Positions 36,701-48,114 of a stretch of 64,000 nucleotides of DNA are shown in pieces (the first letter of the stretch is position 1; every line of letters starts with the position of its first letter). The stretch comes from Ligustrum vulgare. Lineage: Eukaryota > Streptophyta > Magnoliopsida > Lamiales > Oleaceae. The position numbers were made by a program, and so were the translations under genes. Below the pieces are notes generated by a model that had not been told where the DNA came from, made no database searches, and saw only the letters and a list, made by a program, of their open reading frames with translations. The DNA lies in assembly GCA_963555705.1 (NCBI GenBank), contig OY743174.1, positions 60,534,234 to 60,598,233 of the forward strand, read 5' to 3'.

Positions 36701-39700
36701 ACGCTTAACTGTGGAGTTCCTGACGATGAATTTCAGGAAAAGAAGGTGCACCTTATTGGTATGAGTAGTACCTATCAATTCTCTTAATCTTTCTTAGTTG
36801 GGGTATTACAATCACCCCCTGTTAGACTCGTGACGTCCTCGTCGCGCTTAACCCATCTAAGGATCTGTTGCCAGGCGTTGGGATTCTAGAGGTGGCTCCC
36901 GCCCTATGACGTAGCACTTAGTTCCCGATTTTCGACGGGCGACCGGCTCTGATACCATTTGTAACGACCCGAGTCCCACTTAACGGGCTGTCCCGATCGT
37001 TAGATGACGACGTACTGTCCCCACTGTACCAACACGAGTCTTTTCAGCATGCTTTGTCCTCATTCGCACGCTCCTCGAGAAAACTTCTCAGGAGGTCACC
37101 CATCCCAGAATTGCTCCAAGTCAAGCACACTTAACTGTGGAGTTTCTAACGATGGATTTCAGGAAAAGAAGGTGCACCTTATTGGTATGAGTAGTACCTA
37201 TCAATTCTCTTAATCTTTCTTACTTGGGGTATTACAATTGTACCTTATCCTGTTATAATACTGAAATCAGACAGTAGCCCCCTTTTCCATTTAATTGTTT
37301 CTCGGGTTAAACTTGTAAGGGCATCACCGAGCTTCTATAGATACATTTCAGTTATTAAATGATGGGTTTGTTTATCTTGTGTGTTATTGTGCGGGCAAGA
37401 TATTGGTACAGGGATTCAACATGAAGTAGTCTGTTGTAAATAGGACTTTCATCATGATTCTCAACTATTTAGGAATATAGTGATGTTAGATGGGTTTCCC
37501 AAGGAGGCAAGGACTATGGAGTGCTATATATTTTGTCCCTATGATTTGGTCGCAATCGAAAGGAGTCATGGTGGTTACTTGTAACCCCTCCTGGCGGAAA
37601 TTGTTTATTGCTTTGCTCAATGTGACGATAGAAATAACCTCCTCCAGAGAGGCAGGAGAAGGTATGTACATGCTAGTAAGGGGGCTCAAACTTGTCTCAA
37701 TATCAGTTATGTTATTCAGTCCCTTTGATCACGGGGGAGCCATTTAGGGTATTTTTGGTCTGCTTCCTGTAATTAATAATTAAAACTGTTTCTTGACTGC
37801 AAAATTAGCCAACATGCACGATAACAGTGATTTTACTTGAACAGTGCTGAACATTAAAACAAAGTAGACATGCTTCTATCAATGTTAGTGATGGTACTGA
37901 ACTACTCCTGGTTAAGTTACTAGTTACAACAGTATATTAGCTAATGCCTTCTTATTTTCAACCTTTCATCTCTTGGGTTTTGTGCGTGGGTGGTGGTGTT
38001 GTAAAAAAGTTTTCTGGTCATTTTCTTGCTCATGATAAGCAAGTTGTAAAAGCTCATTCATTTTACATCTCAAAATTCAACCACTTGATTTCTTTCATTT
38101 GTTGTTCTCAAAATGCAGAAGCAGAAACTGACCCCTACAAAATTCCAACCAAGCACAACATGCGGATGGCATTATATTGGCTTGTGCAAGGATGTCAACC
38201 AGGAGACTCCCTGGTGTTCCATTATTCTGGTCATGGTTCACGACAGAGGAACTACAATGGAGATGAAGTTGATGGATATGATGAAACCCTATGTCCCCTG
38301 GACTTTGAGACACAGGGTATGATTGTTGATGATGAAATTAATGCGTCTATTGTCAGACCTCTACCCCATGGTGTTAAGCTTCATGCAATAATAGATGCCT
38401 GCCATAGCGGAACTGTTCTAGACTTACCATTTCTTTGCAGGATGAACAGGTAGACTTCAAATACAGTATTGCTGGTATAAAGTCTAACATCTTGTAATCT
38501 GTGTCTCGTAATTGTTTGTAGAAGGAATGCCTTTGTTATCTGGGTACCTTAAAGCCAACATGGACATCTCATTGTAGCTCTAAATATTAGAAGAATTGAG
38601 GATTCATAGTATCTCTTCCATACCCTTGGATACCATCTGCAAATAACCTTGAGAAAAGTATTTGCTAACTGTGTTTGTTTCTTGGTGAAGGGCATTTATT
38701 AATTATTAGCCATTCTTTTTATTACAGTTCGATGCTATTTCAATTTTATGTTTCTTATATAAAATTGAAGTTACAATCACTTGTGGGTTTGTCACCTTAG
38801 TCATCAAAACAGAAGAAAAAGAGCAATGCTAAGCCAGAACATCGTGAGTTCGAATCTATGCCTAGTCTCCAAAAACCTGACCTTAAAACTGAAAACCATC
38901 TTTGTTTTCCCTTTCTGCTGGTAATTAGAATGTTGTAATATGTATACTTTTTAAGTTCTGCATATAAAATTGCATTTATGATTGCGGATTCTTAACCCTA
39001 TCAATGTGACCTACATAAAAATGAGAATCGTAATTATTATTACCAGGTCCATTCTGGAAAACTCAATGACGAATCAAATGCACGACTTTGGTTGTTGCTT
39101 TGAATGCCTATCTGACACAAAAATCCAATGTAAATAATTCTGAAAAGGTCCATGATTCAATATGCATGTAGAGGATTTATGCATTTTTGACTTTTTGGCC
39201 CAAGTAAAATGTAGTAAACTAAAGTTTTGTCAATATTTTTTGAGATGACATCCCAACTTGTGAACAGAAAACTTCAATTCTGTCTGTCCATGAGGTTCTA
39301 GATATTAGATGCCTTTTTATACTTACCCATTATGCGGTATGGAGAGCAAAAGTTGGTCATATTAATAATGGACTATTGTATCTATTAAAGATTTTTTCTT
39401 TTTATTGCTTCATGTCTTTTGTTTTGTTTCTTCTGATAATTGTGCTAGGAGGATAACTTGTTGCTGTCAGAGTGGCACCTTTGATCCTGTAATTTTCTTC
39501 TAATGGCCTCTCATTCTACCACTGAGACTTGCACAAAAAGGGTGGAAGTGGAAGAGAATGCTATAAATTGTCAATGTCAAATATAATGTGTTTTTGAATG
39601 AATTTACTGTGTATGATTTTGTGCGTGGATTTAAAATTAAATTTACAGATTATCATCATCATCATCATCATCATCTTCTTGTTCTACTAGTTCCAACCTA

Positions 39701-41592
39701 GAGCAGGAGTAATAATCCTTCATTTGCTACATTATTATTTTTTTTAATTAAAGCATGGTCATATTGCTTTACTTTTCTGAAACAGAAATGGACAATATGT
39801 ATGGGAGGACCATCGTCCCAGGTCTGGTGCGTGGAAAGGATCGAACGGTGGTGAAGTCATTTCCTTTAGTGGTTGTGATGATGATCAGACCTCTGCCGAT
39901 ACATCTGTAAGTTTAGTAAACCTGATTTGATTAGCATTCTTCATATCTTGATATGGAAAGAAGACCTAGCGATTGATCTGACAACTTCTATGAACAGGCT
40001 TTATCAAAAGTCACTTCAACAGGTGCCATGACCTTTTGTTTTATTCAAGCAATTGAGCGAGGGCATGGGACTACATATGGTAGCATATTGACTGCTATGC
40101 GTACTGCAATTCGAGATGCAGGAGGCTCGGGGCCTGACCTCGGGGGTGGTGGTGTTACATCCCTTCTCACGATGCTTGTCACAGGAGGCAGTCTCAGCTC
40201 TGGTGGATTGAGACAGGTTATCTTTTCCATTTTTCGACTGATTTAAATATTTTTAGGCAATGGACCTTATTGATCTTGGATTTGAAGGACATTAGTGCAT
40301 TCTGTTCAGGTGTCACATTACTCTACGCTAAAAAAGTTAAATATGCTCCTCTTACACTGATGACCCTTTTCCTCGCACTAGTTGTAGTTTGCTGCACGGG
40401 ATTTGAATTAGAAGCTCTTATTTTTCAGAAACACGGGGGATGGGGGTGTTCAATCCATCCATGAATTAAAGACTAATCATTGAGAAACACTGGAGGTTGG
40501 GGGTGTTCAATTCATCCATCGACAAAATTATTAGTAATGGAGTAATGAGCCATAACATTAATAATTTGACTTGTCATCAAGGAAAATTAAATGAAATTTG
40601 TAATGTGGAAGGCGAAGATGTTGCTTATTATGCTGAGACTGAGTTGAATAAGCAATTAACTTTTATTGGGTAAATTTTGAGAGACAAAAAGACGTCAATT
40701 CATTATCACGCATCAGAATCTTTATTTTTCTGCTGACTGAAGTAATAAGAGAAAAGGACATTCCTAATTTTTTTCTTTCCTTCCGACAAGGAGGCTATGT
40801 TTGATACACCAGATGAGGTCATACAAGGAATTTAATACAAGGTTATACTGGATAGTAATATGTGGATGGTAGTATGCTGGATTAAGGTAGATAGCGTTCT
40901 TTAATTCATTCAAAAGATGGTCATTTGTACTATCAACCGTGTGACATAATACGGAGGTGGGGTGTGAGTTTAAGCGAAAGATATGTTTGATGCCCATTAT
41001 AATTTTAATACATTTTTCTCTTATTTTCAAGCACACTTCTCCAATAAAATAATAAATGTAACTAAAAACTTTTCCGTATATTTTAACTACACATTCAAAC
41101 ACATTTTTACCAAAAACTCATTATAATTGGTATCAAACAAGGGCATAGTAAATTATATTTTTCTGAATAAAAAAATAAATGGATACTATACCCCTAAATC
41201 TACTATAACACCATGTATCTAATAATATCCCTTATAATGTTATAGTAAGTTTTTATATGGCTTAATCCGGTGTGCCAAACGTGGTCTAATGGTATTCCTT
41301 TGACCTTCCCCGGAATATATTACCTCGAATTTACCTATATGGCGATCGTTGAATATATTGATTCTGTTTTAGTGGCATATATATTAGGTCTAGCACCTTT
41401 TTTTGCTGATTCTCCTTGCAACTAATGAAAGTTTACCAGTAGCTAGTATTATTATGTTTTCATTGACCTGTTTAATTGTACATGAAATTCGAAAAATGAA
41501 GGAGAGTTTCTAATGATCTTTTCTGGTAACAGGAGCCGCAGCTGACCGCATGCCAACCGTTCGACGTGTATGCAAAGCCATTTTCCTTGTGA
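33787..41592 (+). CDS. MC1-like: Type I metacaspase with LSD1-type zinc finger, five exons
   Basis: Exons: 33787-34153, 38119-38449, 39786-39906, 39998-40216 and 41533-41592, giving 365 residues, close to Arabidopsis metacaspase 1. All four junctions are GT-AG and keep phase. Order: an LSD1-like zinc finger (residues about 5-35, CSNC...CAIC), a proline-rich linker (about 42-75), then the p20 caspase-fold domain with the catalytic His in HYSGHGSR (H161) and the catalytic Cys in DACHSG (C217). A p10-like domain follows, and the protein ends YAKPFSL. Family knowledge: plant type I metacaspases are Arg/Lys-specific cysteine proteases. In Arabidopsis, MC1 promotes hypersensitive cell death and helps clear aggregates, and its zinc finger binds LSD1. 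No disabling change is seen. Intron 1 is 3,965 bp because of two transposon insertions. Confidence 0.96.
34629..34648. repeat. Poly-G tract in metacaspase intron 1
   Basis: A run of 19-20 G residues follows a T run, 40 bp upstream of the Mutator-type element. It could form a G-quadruplex or be a sequencing problem spot. Confidence 0.8.
34689..36008. mobile_element. Mutator-like non-autonomous element (MULE) in metacaspase intron 1
   Basis: A perfect 9-bp target duplication TATGCCAAT (34680-34688 and 36009-36017) flanks 1,320 bp. The terminal inverted repeats are about 48 bp and imperfect: GAGTAATGCTACTTTAACAACC at the left against the complement of the right end, GAGTTATTGCTACTTTCACAACC. Both 9-bp duplications and long inverted repeats are Mutator hallmarks. 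No MuDR-type transposase is present. The inside is more GC-rich than the intron and may hold captured host sequence. Confidence 0.88.
36655..36772 (-). ncRNA. 5S rRNA-like sequence in the left Cassandra LTR
   Basis: On the minus strand the segment contains ACTCCACAGTTAAGCGTG and GGATGGGTGACCTCCTGG, which closely match the plant 5S internal promoter A-box region and C-box. Known Cassandra LTRs keep these Pol III boxes. The rest of the 5S homology is diverged, so this is not a ribosomal gene. Confidence 0.85.
37081..37198 (-). ncRNA. 5S rRNA-like sequence in the right Cassandra LTR
   Basis: This is the same segment as in the left LTR with small differences. CAGTTAAGTGTGC replaces CAGTTAAGCGTGT, while GGATGGGTGACCTCCTG is kept. 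It lies in the 5' LTR of the element, from which the genomic RNA would start. Confidence 0.85.
39655..39676. repeat. ATC trinucleotide microsatellite in metacaspase intron 2
   Basis: Seven tandem ATC units lie upstream of exon 3. A useful polymorphic marker candidate, with no obvious function. Confidence 0.9.
40793..41148. mobile_element. MITE in the last intron of the metacaspase gene
   Basis: GGCTATGTTTGATACACC at the left is mirrored by GGTATCAAACAAGGGCATAG at the right. The insert is about 356 bp and non-coding. It sits between exons 4 and 5 without touching splice sites. Confidence 0.65.
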
Positions 41593-42311
41593 TATTATGT
41601 TTTTTTCCTTCATTTTTATCTGGTCGGAGTAGTTAGTTATTCCAGATTTGGTGTTATTGGATAGTAGAACGTGTTATTATTGTAATTATCTGGTGACAAA
41701 TTGTGGCTGTTATAGCTAATAATTTTACTTCATTTGCTACAATGCACAGATATATTGATGTGAATTTAGTAATTACACTCTTTTATTTCATGGTGGAGTC
41801 ACTCAAATTCCTTAATTACCATCTTTATCACGTCCCCTGCCTCTTCTGCAGCCTGCGGGGCAACATTTTTTTTAATTGAAAATCTTGACACATGCACAAC
41901 TTTTTTTTTTGTAAAGTAAAAAAAAGTGGGCGATAATCTTTGATAGTCGAAATTGTTAATTTTTTTAAAAAAAATTATCCAATGAGATATTGTTATGTGA
42001 TCGTTAATAAACAAATTTTACCAAACAGTGGCTAAAAAGCGACAAACGACGAGATCATAGTAGCAAGTAAAAATGGTCGAAAAAATGGATTTAATAATCA
42101 AATTTATTTTGCGTTCAATAATTTATGCAAGATGATTTCAACATTTAAACGTTGCCAAAACATCATTGCCGCCTTGTAAGCTTTCTAATAGACTTTGAAT
42201 TGTTCAAAATGAATAATTGTAGCGTAAGATACCGCGAGAAATATTAATAATAAATTTTTTATTAAACTCTTGGTCCTAAGGATAGAAGGTTGCTTTCTCC
42301 CAACATTTTGT
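41593..42311. other. Downstream region of the metacaspase, no gene seen
   Basis: Contains the 3' UTR and AT-rich intergenic sequence. No terminal repeats or long frame supported. Confidence 0.5.
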
Positions 42312-44476
42312 AGGTATACCTGCTCAAACAAGTTCTACCCAACAAAAATTGGATGAGCAGAAAAAAGATCAGGTTCGTGGTTCTCCTGTCCTGTCTAACC
42401 TGGCAGTTTGGACTTTGGAGAGTTTCTTTCAACTGTCAAAATATAAGAATGTAACGCATCCTTCTGGATAAAGTGACAAACGTGCCTTAAGTCACGCGAT
42501 TGTGAACTTATCATGAAAAGGAAGAATGGAGGTTCAAATTAAGCTAATGATGCTGCACATTCATCATAACGACGGGAAACTCTTATTTTGGCTCCGGTAA
42601 GTAAATTAAAAGTAGCAGCTGACATAGTACACGTAACTTTTATCCCCTTACTTCTTTATGTTAGATATTTTTCATCATTTTACATGTTTATCTTTTGTTT
42701 TGCCAATGTTTTGCCGCCTCAACAAGCATTTGCCGGGGATTGACCTACATGGTCAGGTCGCAAGGAAGATAATTTTATTTTCAGAATTATTTGAATAAGT
42801 ATATGGCTGTTCTCCTACCAATGCATCTTTTCGTTTTAAAAGTTTCTTCCAACATATACATTCATTCAATTCAAGGGACACACCTATTTGAATGGTTGTC
42901 TCCATCTCTATAAATTCTGGGCGAATTTTCATTTGCAAAACACATTCATTATTCATATTCTTCTCTCTTTCTTTTGACATCATCAGATATTTTATAGAGT
43001 GTGTTCTTGATTTGATTAAATAGTCACAGTGTGAATCAAACGCTTCCACTATATCCTGAGAGAGATTTCTATCATACCCTAGTCGTGACCTTGTTGGATA
43101 GGGAAAAAACACCTCTAAAAAGATAACGATTTTTATTAGTTTTTTCAGATTTTCCTACACATTTCACAACACTTTATACAAATCTTCTGCGCAAGTCCAA
43201 CAAAATTCAAATAGAAAAATAAAAAGATTGTAATGAATGGTTTCGTTTCATTTTCAGGAAGGAGGCAGTCACGGGAATTCTTAGGGCGGAACATAAACAT
43301 CCATATCACGCAATTGTGGAAGAAAAAGGAGATTGGAAGACATCAAGTACTAAAGCTTCATTTCATAAGTTGGTGGCAAGAAAATGAATTTTGGTAAATT
43401 TCGAAGATATTTACTATAAATTTTATTGCTGCTAAGTTTTTAATTATATAAAGTCTATCCCTTCGTGCCTGGTATTTCATCATTTTCTCTGTTTGTGAAA
43501 TAGAAAAGATAAAATTGCATCTAATGTAGGCTGTGGCGGGTGAAAACCATTTTGTTCAGTGTTTCCCATTGTTTCTTGAATTTGCAAATAACTTGCACAT
43601 ATTTAGCACGTAAAAAATTTGCAAATAACTTGCACATATTTAGCACGTAAAATTCTGTTCCCGTTTTTACACAAAGACAAAACCTTTGTTTTCATACCAC
43701 ACTATAACGCCCAAGAACCTCATGCCCGGAAGGTACTACTTGACTTAAATTTCATGACATACAAGTATTTGATTTCAGCCTCTAGAAATAATAAGGGACC
43801 AACTGGTTTCAATTTTCATTTAGTGGACTGAAAACAAGTTTTCACAATGCAAGGAAAGCTAGATCAGAAGCATGGGCAGACCTGGATCAATATATTCAAC
43901 AATCCAAAGAGTGAAGTAAAGGCAATGTTTTCCTCAACAAAATGTTGTTCTGAGGCTATAAACTCAATGGAGGCTTCAAGGATAGTTATACACTGGTAAA
44001 ATTATGCGCATAATACAAAATTAAACTTCTTTTGATTGAGTGAAGAATAATAAAAAAATCAAAAACTGTAAAATGCAAAACAAAAATAAGAACAGTGAAG
44101 CAGATTTCGAGCAGATTTTGGAACTGGGACTCGTGCGAGCATAGTTTCTTTAAAACAGATTCATCCTCTGACCGTCTTTGCTTGAGAATAAAGTGGAATA
44201 ACGAAAAGTTAACGTAGTACAATGTTACCGTCACAATCCTCAGTCATTCTCCAACACTACCAAATGTTGAATGGAATCCATCCGTGGAAAAGCAAGCTAT
44301 GTTGCGCAGACAAGCTTTACACATACCATCTAAGGACATCTTGGGTGACAAGGGGGATAAATAAGCTCAAAAGCACAGTTTATCTGATCTAATGTTCTCT
44401 TCTTCCTCAAATGAAAATGAGAATCAAAAGAAACCTGCTGCAAGAGTTGAAGATAAAATCTCATGGGGGAGTTGAT
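42312..44476 (+). pseudogene. Scattered coding-like segments of one or more unidentified genes
   Basis: Several plus-strand stretches translate with balanced composition unlike their AT-rich surroundings. They are 42312-42473 (starting GIPAQTSSTQQKLDEQ), 43259-43387 (a TTTTCAG acceptor followed by a Lys/His-rich block), 43850-44010 (starting MQGKLDQKHGQTW) and 44228-44476. The last reads LPNVEWNPSVEKQAMLRRQ, meets one TAA, then continues in frame to a second stop after EDKISWGS. I could not join them into one frame: possible GT-AG joins lead to early stops. The most likely reading is a decayed gene or transposon-captured exons. Family not recognised. Confidence 0.3.
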
Positions 44477-44949
44477 AATTGAATTAACATTTATCATACA
44501 GAAGCTAAAGAAAAAAACGTTGACATAGCAAAATTAATGTGATCTTTCTAAAATTTTTAAAGGCATACACTTATTTCATTATCTTCGTAATTTTGAATAT
44601 CTTTGTTCAGAATTTACCAATGAATTACTACTTGGTAGATTACAAATTTATTTCTAAGTGGACGCATGCGTTTGCAGGTTTTCTGCACACGAAATACACA
44701 TTCTCTTTGCTTTATGGAAAATTGAGATTTTCTTATTTTTAGCCTAAATTCTAAGCTCAATCACGAATAACTCGAAGAATCAACTTTTTGTCATGGCTAC
44801 AGGCTTCATTTCTCTGGTCTACCTATTGTTATGGTAATGCTTGGGAATGCATGTTCCCACAGAAAGATTTTCTTGAAGGAAAACTTTTCCCACAAATGTC
44901 ATTAGATGGTATATCTACGCTACTTTCTCCTGGCTAGGCCTCTACTACT

Positions 44950-45825
44950 TAGGGGTGGGCGTCGGGTGGTTCGGTTCGGGTATCTCAAGAACCGGAACCG
45001 AACCATAATTTTTCGGTTCTTGTAAAATGGAACCATTCGGTTCCATTGAATCGCAAGAACCAAACCAGAACCAAACCATTCGGTTTTGGTTCGGTTTCGG
45101 TTCTAATTCGGTTTTAAAATAATAATTATTTTTCGAGAGCCTTATCGATGAGCATCAGGTCTCAGGAAGTGAGTCAATAACCTGAAATAAATTTCTACCG
45201 AATATACTAAGATCAAGAATTTCAAAAATCCTTTCACCACAAAGAAAGTATAGGATTCTCCATGAAATGGAAGATATTCATAAACAAAAATAGGAAACGG
45301 CCTAGAAGGTTTTTCAAGCATGACAATATAGTAAACTTGTGGGATGAATCATGAATTTTAAATGCATTATTATTAATTATTTTATATTTGTATTTAAATA
45401 TTTAATTAACTCCATCGTGGTCATTTACAACTTCGCTTATTAATAAGTTAGTGTCATTCGATTTTCATTTACTAAGAATTTTAGTCCAAGTGTGATGTTA
45501 AATGTTACAATGAGGTGGAGACGTAACAAATTTCATAAAAAGAAATTACTCATTTTCACTTTATCCAAAAAAATACAAATTCTTTTAATTTTTAGTTTTA
45601 GGACAACCAATTAAGATCCTAAAAAAAAAGAAGTAAGGATCAAAGATCGGTTCTAAGTTCGGTTTTTCGGTTCTAAAGGCAGAACCGAGAACCGAACCAA
45701 AAACTAATCGGTTCTCAGTTCCAAAACCGATTTCCTATTTTATTTTTTTAAAACCATACGGTTTCGATTTTTTTGGTTCGGTTCTGGTTCGGTCATATCG
45801 GTTCCGGTTTTTTTGCCCACCCCTA
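44950..45825. mobile_element. hAT non-autonomous element with GGTTCGGTTC subterminal repeats
   Basis: An 876-bp insert with inverted ends TAGGGGTGGGC and GCCCACCCCTA and a perfect 8-bp duplication CTACTACT (44942-44949 and 45826-45833), both hAT hallmarks. Both sides inside the termini carry dense copies of CGGTTC/GAACCG, likely transposase-binding repeats. The middle is AT-rich and non-coding. Confidence 0.9.
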
Positions 45826-45833
45826 CTACTACT

Positions 45834-46375
45834 TATAACTTGCCTTTGTACAGATATGTTCCATTCATTTATGAGCCCCGAGTTAGTATCGAAAATTATA
45901 TGGGGCCCACAATTGACATCATATAATTTACCCACCAATCACATGACAGGTGGGTATTAGTTCTTCAACTCCAAATATCACCCACCCCCATGTAAGTGGG
46001 TGGGCCCGCACCACTTCCAACCAACAGGCACTTGCCACATGGTAGGTGGGTAAATGATATGGTGGGCACCATATCCTTTCAAGATTTCGTATACATCAGG
46101 CAAAAATTATCTTTACTTTACTATGTGGATCATTGAATAGCTTGATCCACGTCTGTCTTTGCTTTCGATCTAGCTTTGCATCATGTAATGATCGTGGTCA
46201 ATCAAATTGAAACTACCTAGGTTACGGCTTAGGAACTTAACTTCCCGTTCGTGATCTCTTTTTTCCTTGTGGCATACTGGCTGGACCAATAACCACAGGT
46301 TGGCAGTTTGGAAATAAGTTCAAATAAGTTTCCATGAAAACAATAGCCAAACTGGTTTTTCTGGTGCTTGGATCA
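45834..46375. other. Intergenic stretch, no gene seen
   Basis: Moderately AT-rich sequence with GTGGGTGGG-type short repeats near 45950-46060. No supported gene or complete element. Confidence 0.5.
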
Positions 46376-47300
46376 TGAGAATTGATGCATCCCCCAACTC
46401 AGGGCCTGTTTGCTCCCGAGAGATGTTTCCAAATTTTCCGTCAAATTCATTTTCAACCACACATTTTTATAGGATCCATCACTTTTCATACTTACCAACT
46501 GCACATTCCCCCAAGACCTTTTTTCTTCCATTATGTACCAAACAGGTGGAAGTCCTCAGTTCAGTGAGATCAATGCTTCCAGCTAAGTTCTTCCACAAAA
46601 CTCAAAGCCTTCTTGCTGATGTTTTTACAGGCCTTCTTCAGACCATATTTGATGTTCCAAACTTGCTATTAGCTGTTAAATTATCTACTTATGATACTAA
46701 ATAAAGTCCATCAAACATAGTATTCACTAACCATTCTGTGAGAGCATGTTAAAAAAGATGTCATATATTATTCCTAGAGGCTGTAAGTCTTGTATTTCAA
46801 GAAATTAAGCTAAGTAGGTGAGCTTTGGGGTGCGAGGTCGTAGGTCATGATAGCATGGTATCACAACAAGGGCCTTTTGTAGACGTGCTAATTACGTGCA
46901 AATTCAAGAAACAATGTGTGAACGCCAGCCTACCACATACACTGCACACACGTGAATGAGGGAGACAGGTAGGCAGAAAATGAATTACATGAACTTTACC
47001 CCTTGTTTCAAAACTACACATGAACTGATCTTTATTCCAAAAAAAAAAAAAAAAAAGCAACCAGACTCGCAAAATTGTTTACCGGAGACATGGCAACAAT
47101 GCACCTATGTGGCACTTAATTTATTTAAAATCTTAAACACACAAACAGTAAATGTACTTTTTGCCTTGTTTCAGAATCATACTTGAATTGGTTTTGTTCC
47201 AAGCGAGAATCACAATGTTGGTTTGTTTGCTAACACGTATAAAAGGAAGCTCATATTCCGAGGACTCTTTTGTGGTGGACAAGCTACATGATAAATCTTG
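46376..47300. repeat. Diverged segmental repeat, with copies at 47811-47890 and 62330-62720
   Basis: 46381-46595 matches 47835-47905 (TTGATGCATCCCCCAACTC and GTCCTCAGTTCAGTGAGATC), but here a MITE interrupts the match. 46870-47290 matches 62345-62720 (AAGAAACAATGTGTGAAC, CTTGTTTCAGAATCATA, AAGGAAG). The region therefore contains pieces of an old duplicated block, now rearranged and cut by transposons. Confidence 0.65.
46402..46546. mobile_element. MITE inside the segmental repeat
   Basis: GGGCCTGTTTG at the left and ACCAAACAGG at the right bound about 145 bp. The related copy at 47835-47905 lacks the insert and so acts as an empty site. The interior TTTTCAACCACACATTTTTA links it to the element at 18879-19044. 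Confidence 0.65.
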
Positions 47301-47509
47301 TTTTCACACCTTTAGTAGGATGAAGCCCTGAGGCATCCAAAGAATCCTGGTAAATGTCAAACTGTTCCGTTTCTGTTGAATGGGAGCGTATGAAAAGGTA
47401 CAGTGCATAGAGATCAATACCACCTTGTGTTCAAATTCAAAAGTGGTTGGTGAGCCTTCTGTCCTGTCAAATAGACTCTACTGCAATGTTGGGGGTTCCA
47501 ACCAGGAAG

Positions 47510-47745
47510 AATCTCCTGAAGAAGTGTGCTATAGCAGATATAAGTTTCTCTATAGAAGGATTGTCAAATGGGTCTGCAATGGAAGTAGAGCCAAGTCCTT
47601 TATTTATTTCATTGTTTTCTCTCCCCTGTAAGTGAGTGGTCATCTCTGCAAACTGACTCCCTTCTCATATATATATCAGCAATTTTGGTCTCACTAGGCA
47701 CAATGTGTTGCAGAGTTTTAGCAAACTTATTCAGGAAAGGAGTCC
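47510..47745 (-). pseudogene. Coding-like fragments, unidentified gene
   Basis: On the minus strand two frames show non-random translations. One is upstream at about 47630-47745 (containing FLNKFAKTLQHIVPSETK). The other is at about 47460-47600 (containing ADPFDNPSIEKLISAIAHFF), ending at a TGA. Frames differ and stops intervene. They may be exons of the same gene as 47811-47990 or a decayed copy. Not recognised. Confidence 0.25.
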
Positions 47746-47810
47746 TAGAATGCTAAATTTCGATCGTGCGTAAAGTGTGTCCCTCATCAAGAATAACCCA
47801 TCAAGGGTTT

Positions 47811-47990
47811 TCAATAATTATCTTCTTTGATGCATCCCCCAACTCCACTTGGATCAGAAGTCCTCAGTTCAGTGAGATCAATACTTCCAGCTAATTCTTC
47901 CTGATATTTTCTTAACCTGACAAACTGCACAAAGGCCGCTTGCGGCAGAATGGAAGCAATTGCATTTTTAGCAAAGCCACGATTAACCTG
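47811..47990 (-). CDS. Terminal exon of an unidentified minus-strand gene
   Basis: A 59-codon frame runs from a CACCAG|CAG acceptor-like site at 47990 to a TGA at 47811. It starts QVNRGFAKNAIAS and ends GGCIKEDNY. Part of it (AGSIDLTELRTS) is repeated in a diverged copy at 46549-46595. No upstream exon could be linked, because the Copia element begins 125 bp away at 48115 and may separate it from the rest of its gene. Family not recognised. Confidence 0.35.
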   Translation of the reverse strand, partial: QVNRGFAKNAIASILPQAAFVQFVRLRKYQEELAGSIDLTELRTSDPSGVGGCIKEDNY

Positions 47991-48114
47991 CTGGTGATCA
48001 AACGATGATAGAGAACAAAATGTAACATATTATTCAATGAAACAAAATACTCTTTTATATCCGACAATAGGAAGACTCCCAATTATCAGATGAATCAGAA
48101 TTCACCGTGGAGAA

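Larger units (their letters stand above)
36534..37236 (-). mobile_element. Cassandra-type TRIM retrotransposon in metacaspase intron 1
   Basis: Two 277-bp LTRs (36534-36810 and 36960-37236), TG...CA ended, flank only 149 bp. A perfect 5-bp duplication ATTGT borders it (36529-36533 and 37237-37241). On the minus strand TGGTATCAGAGCC, the initiator-Met primer site, lies just inside the right LTR, and AACAGGGGGTGAT, a polypurine tract, lies just inside the left LTR. The element is therefore on the minus strand. It encodes no protein. The LTRs contain 5S rRNA-like sequence, the defining property of Cassandra. Confidence 0.93.

Noticed and set aside
36655..37198. Genuine 5S rRNA genes
   Set aside because: Only the internal promoter-like parts match, the rest is diverged, and the copies lie inside TRIM LTRs.
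36578..37213. Two similar plus-strand frames of 69 codons
   Set aside because: They are the two Cassandra LTRs read in the antisense direction. The similarity is due to the LTR repeat.
36534..37236. CRISPR-like or simple tandem repeat reading of the two 277-bp copies
   Set aside because: Primer site, polypurine tract and target duplication show an LTR element.
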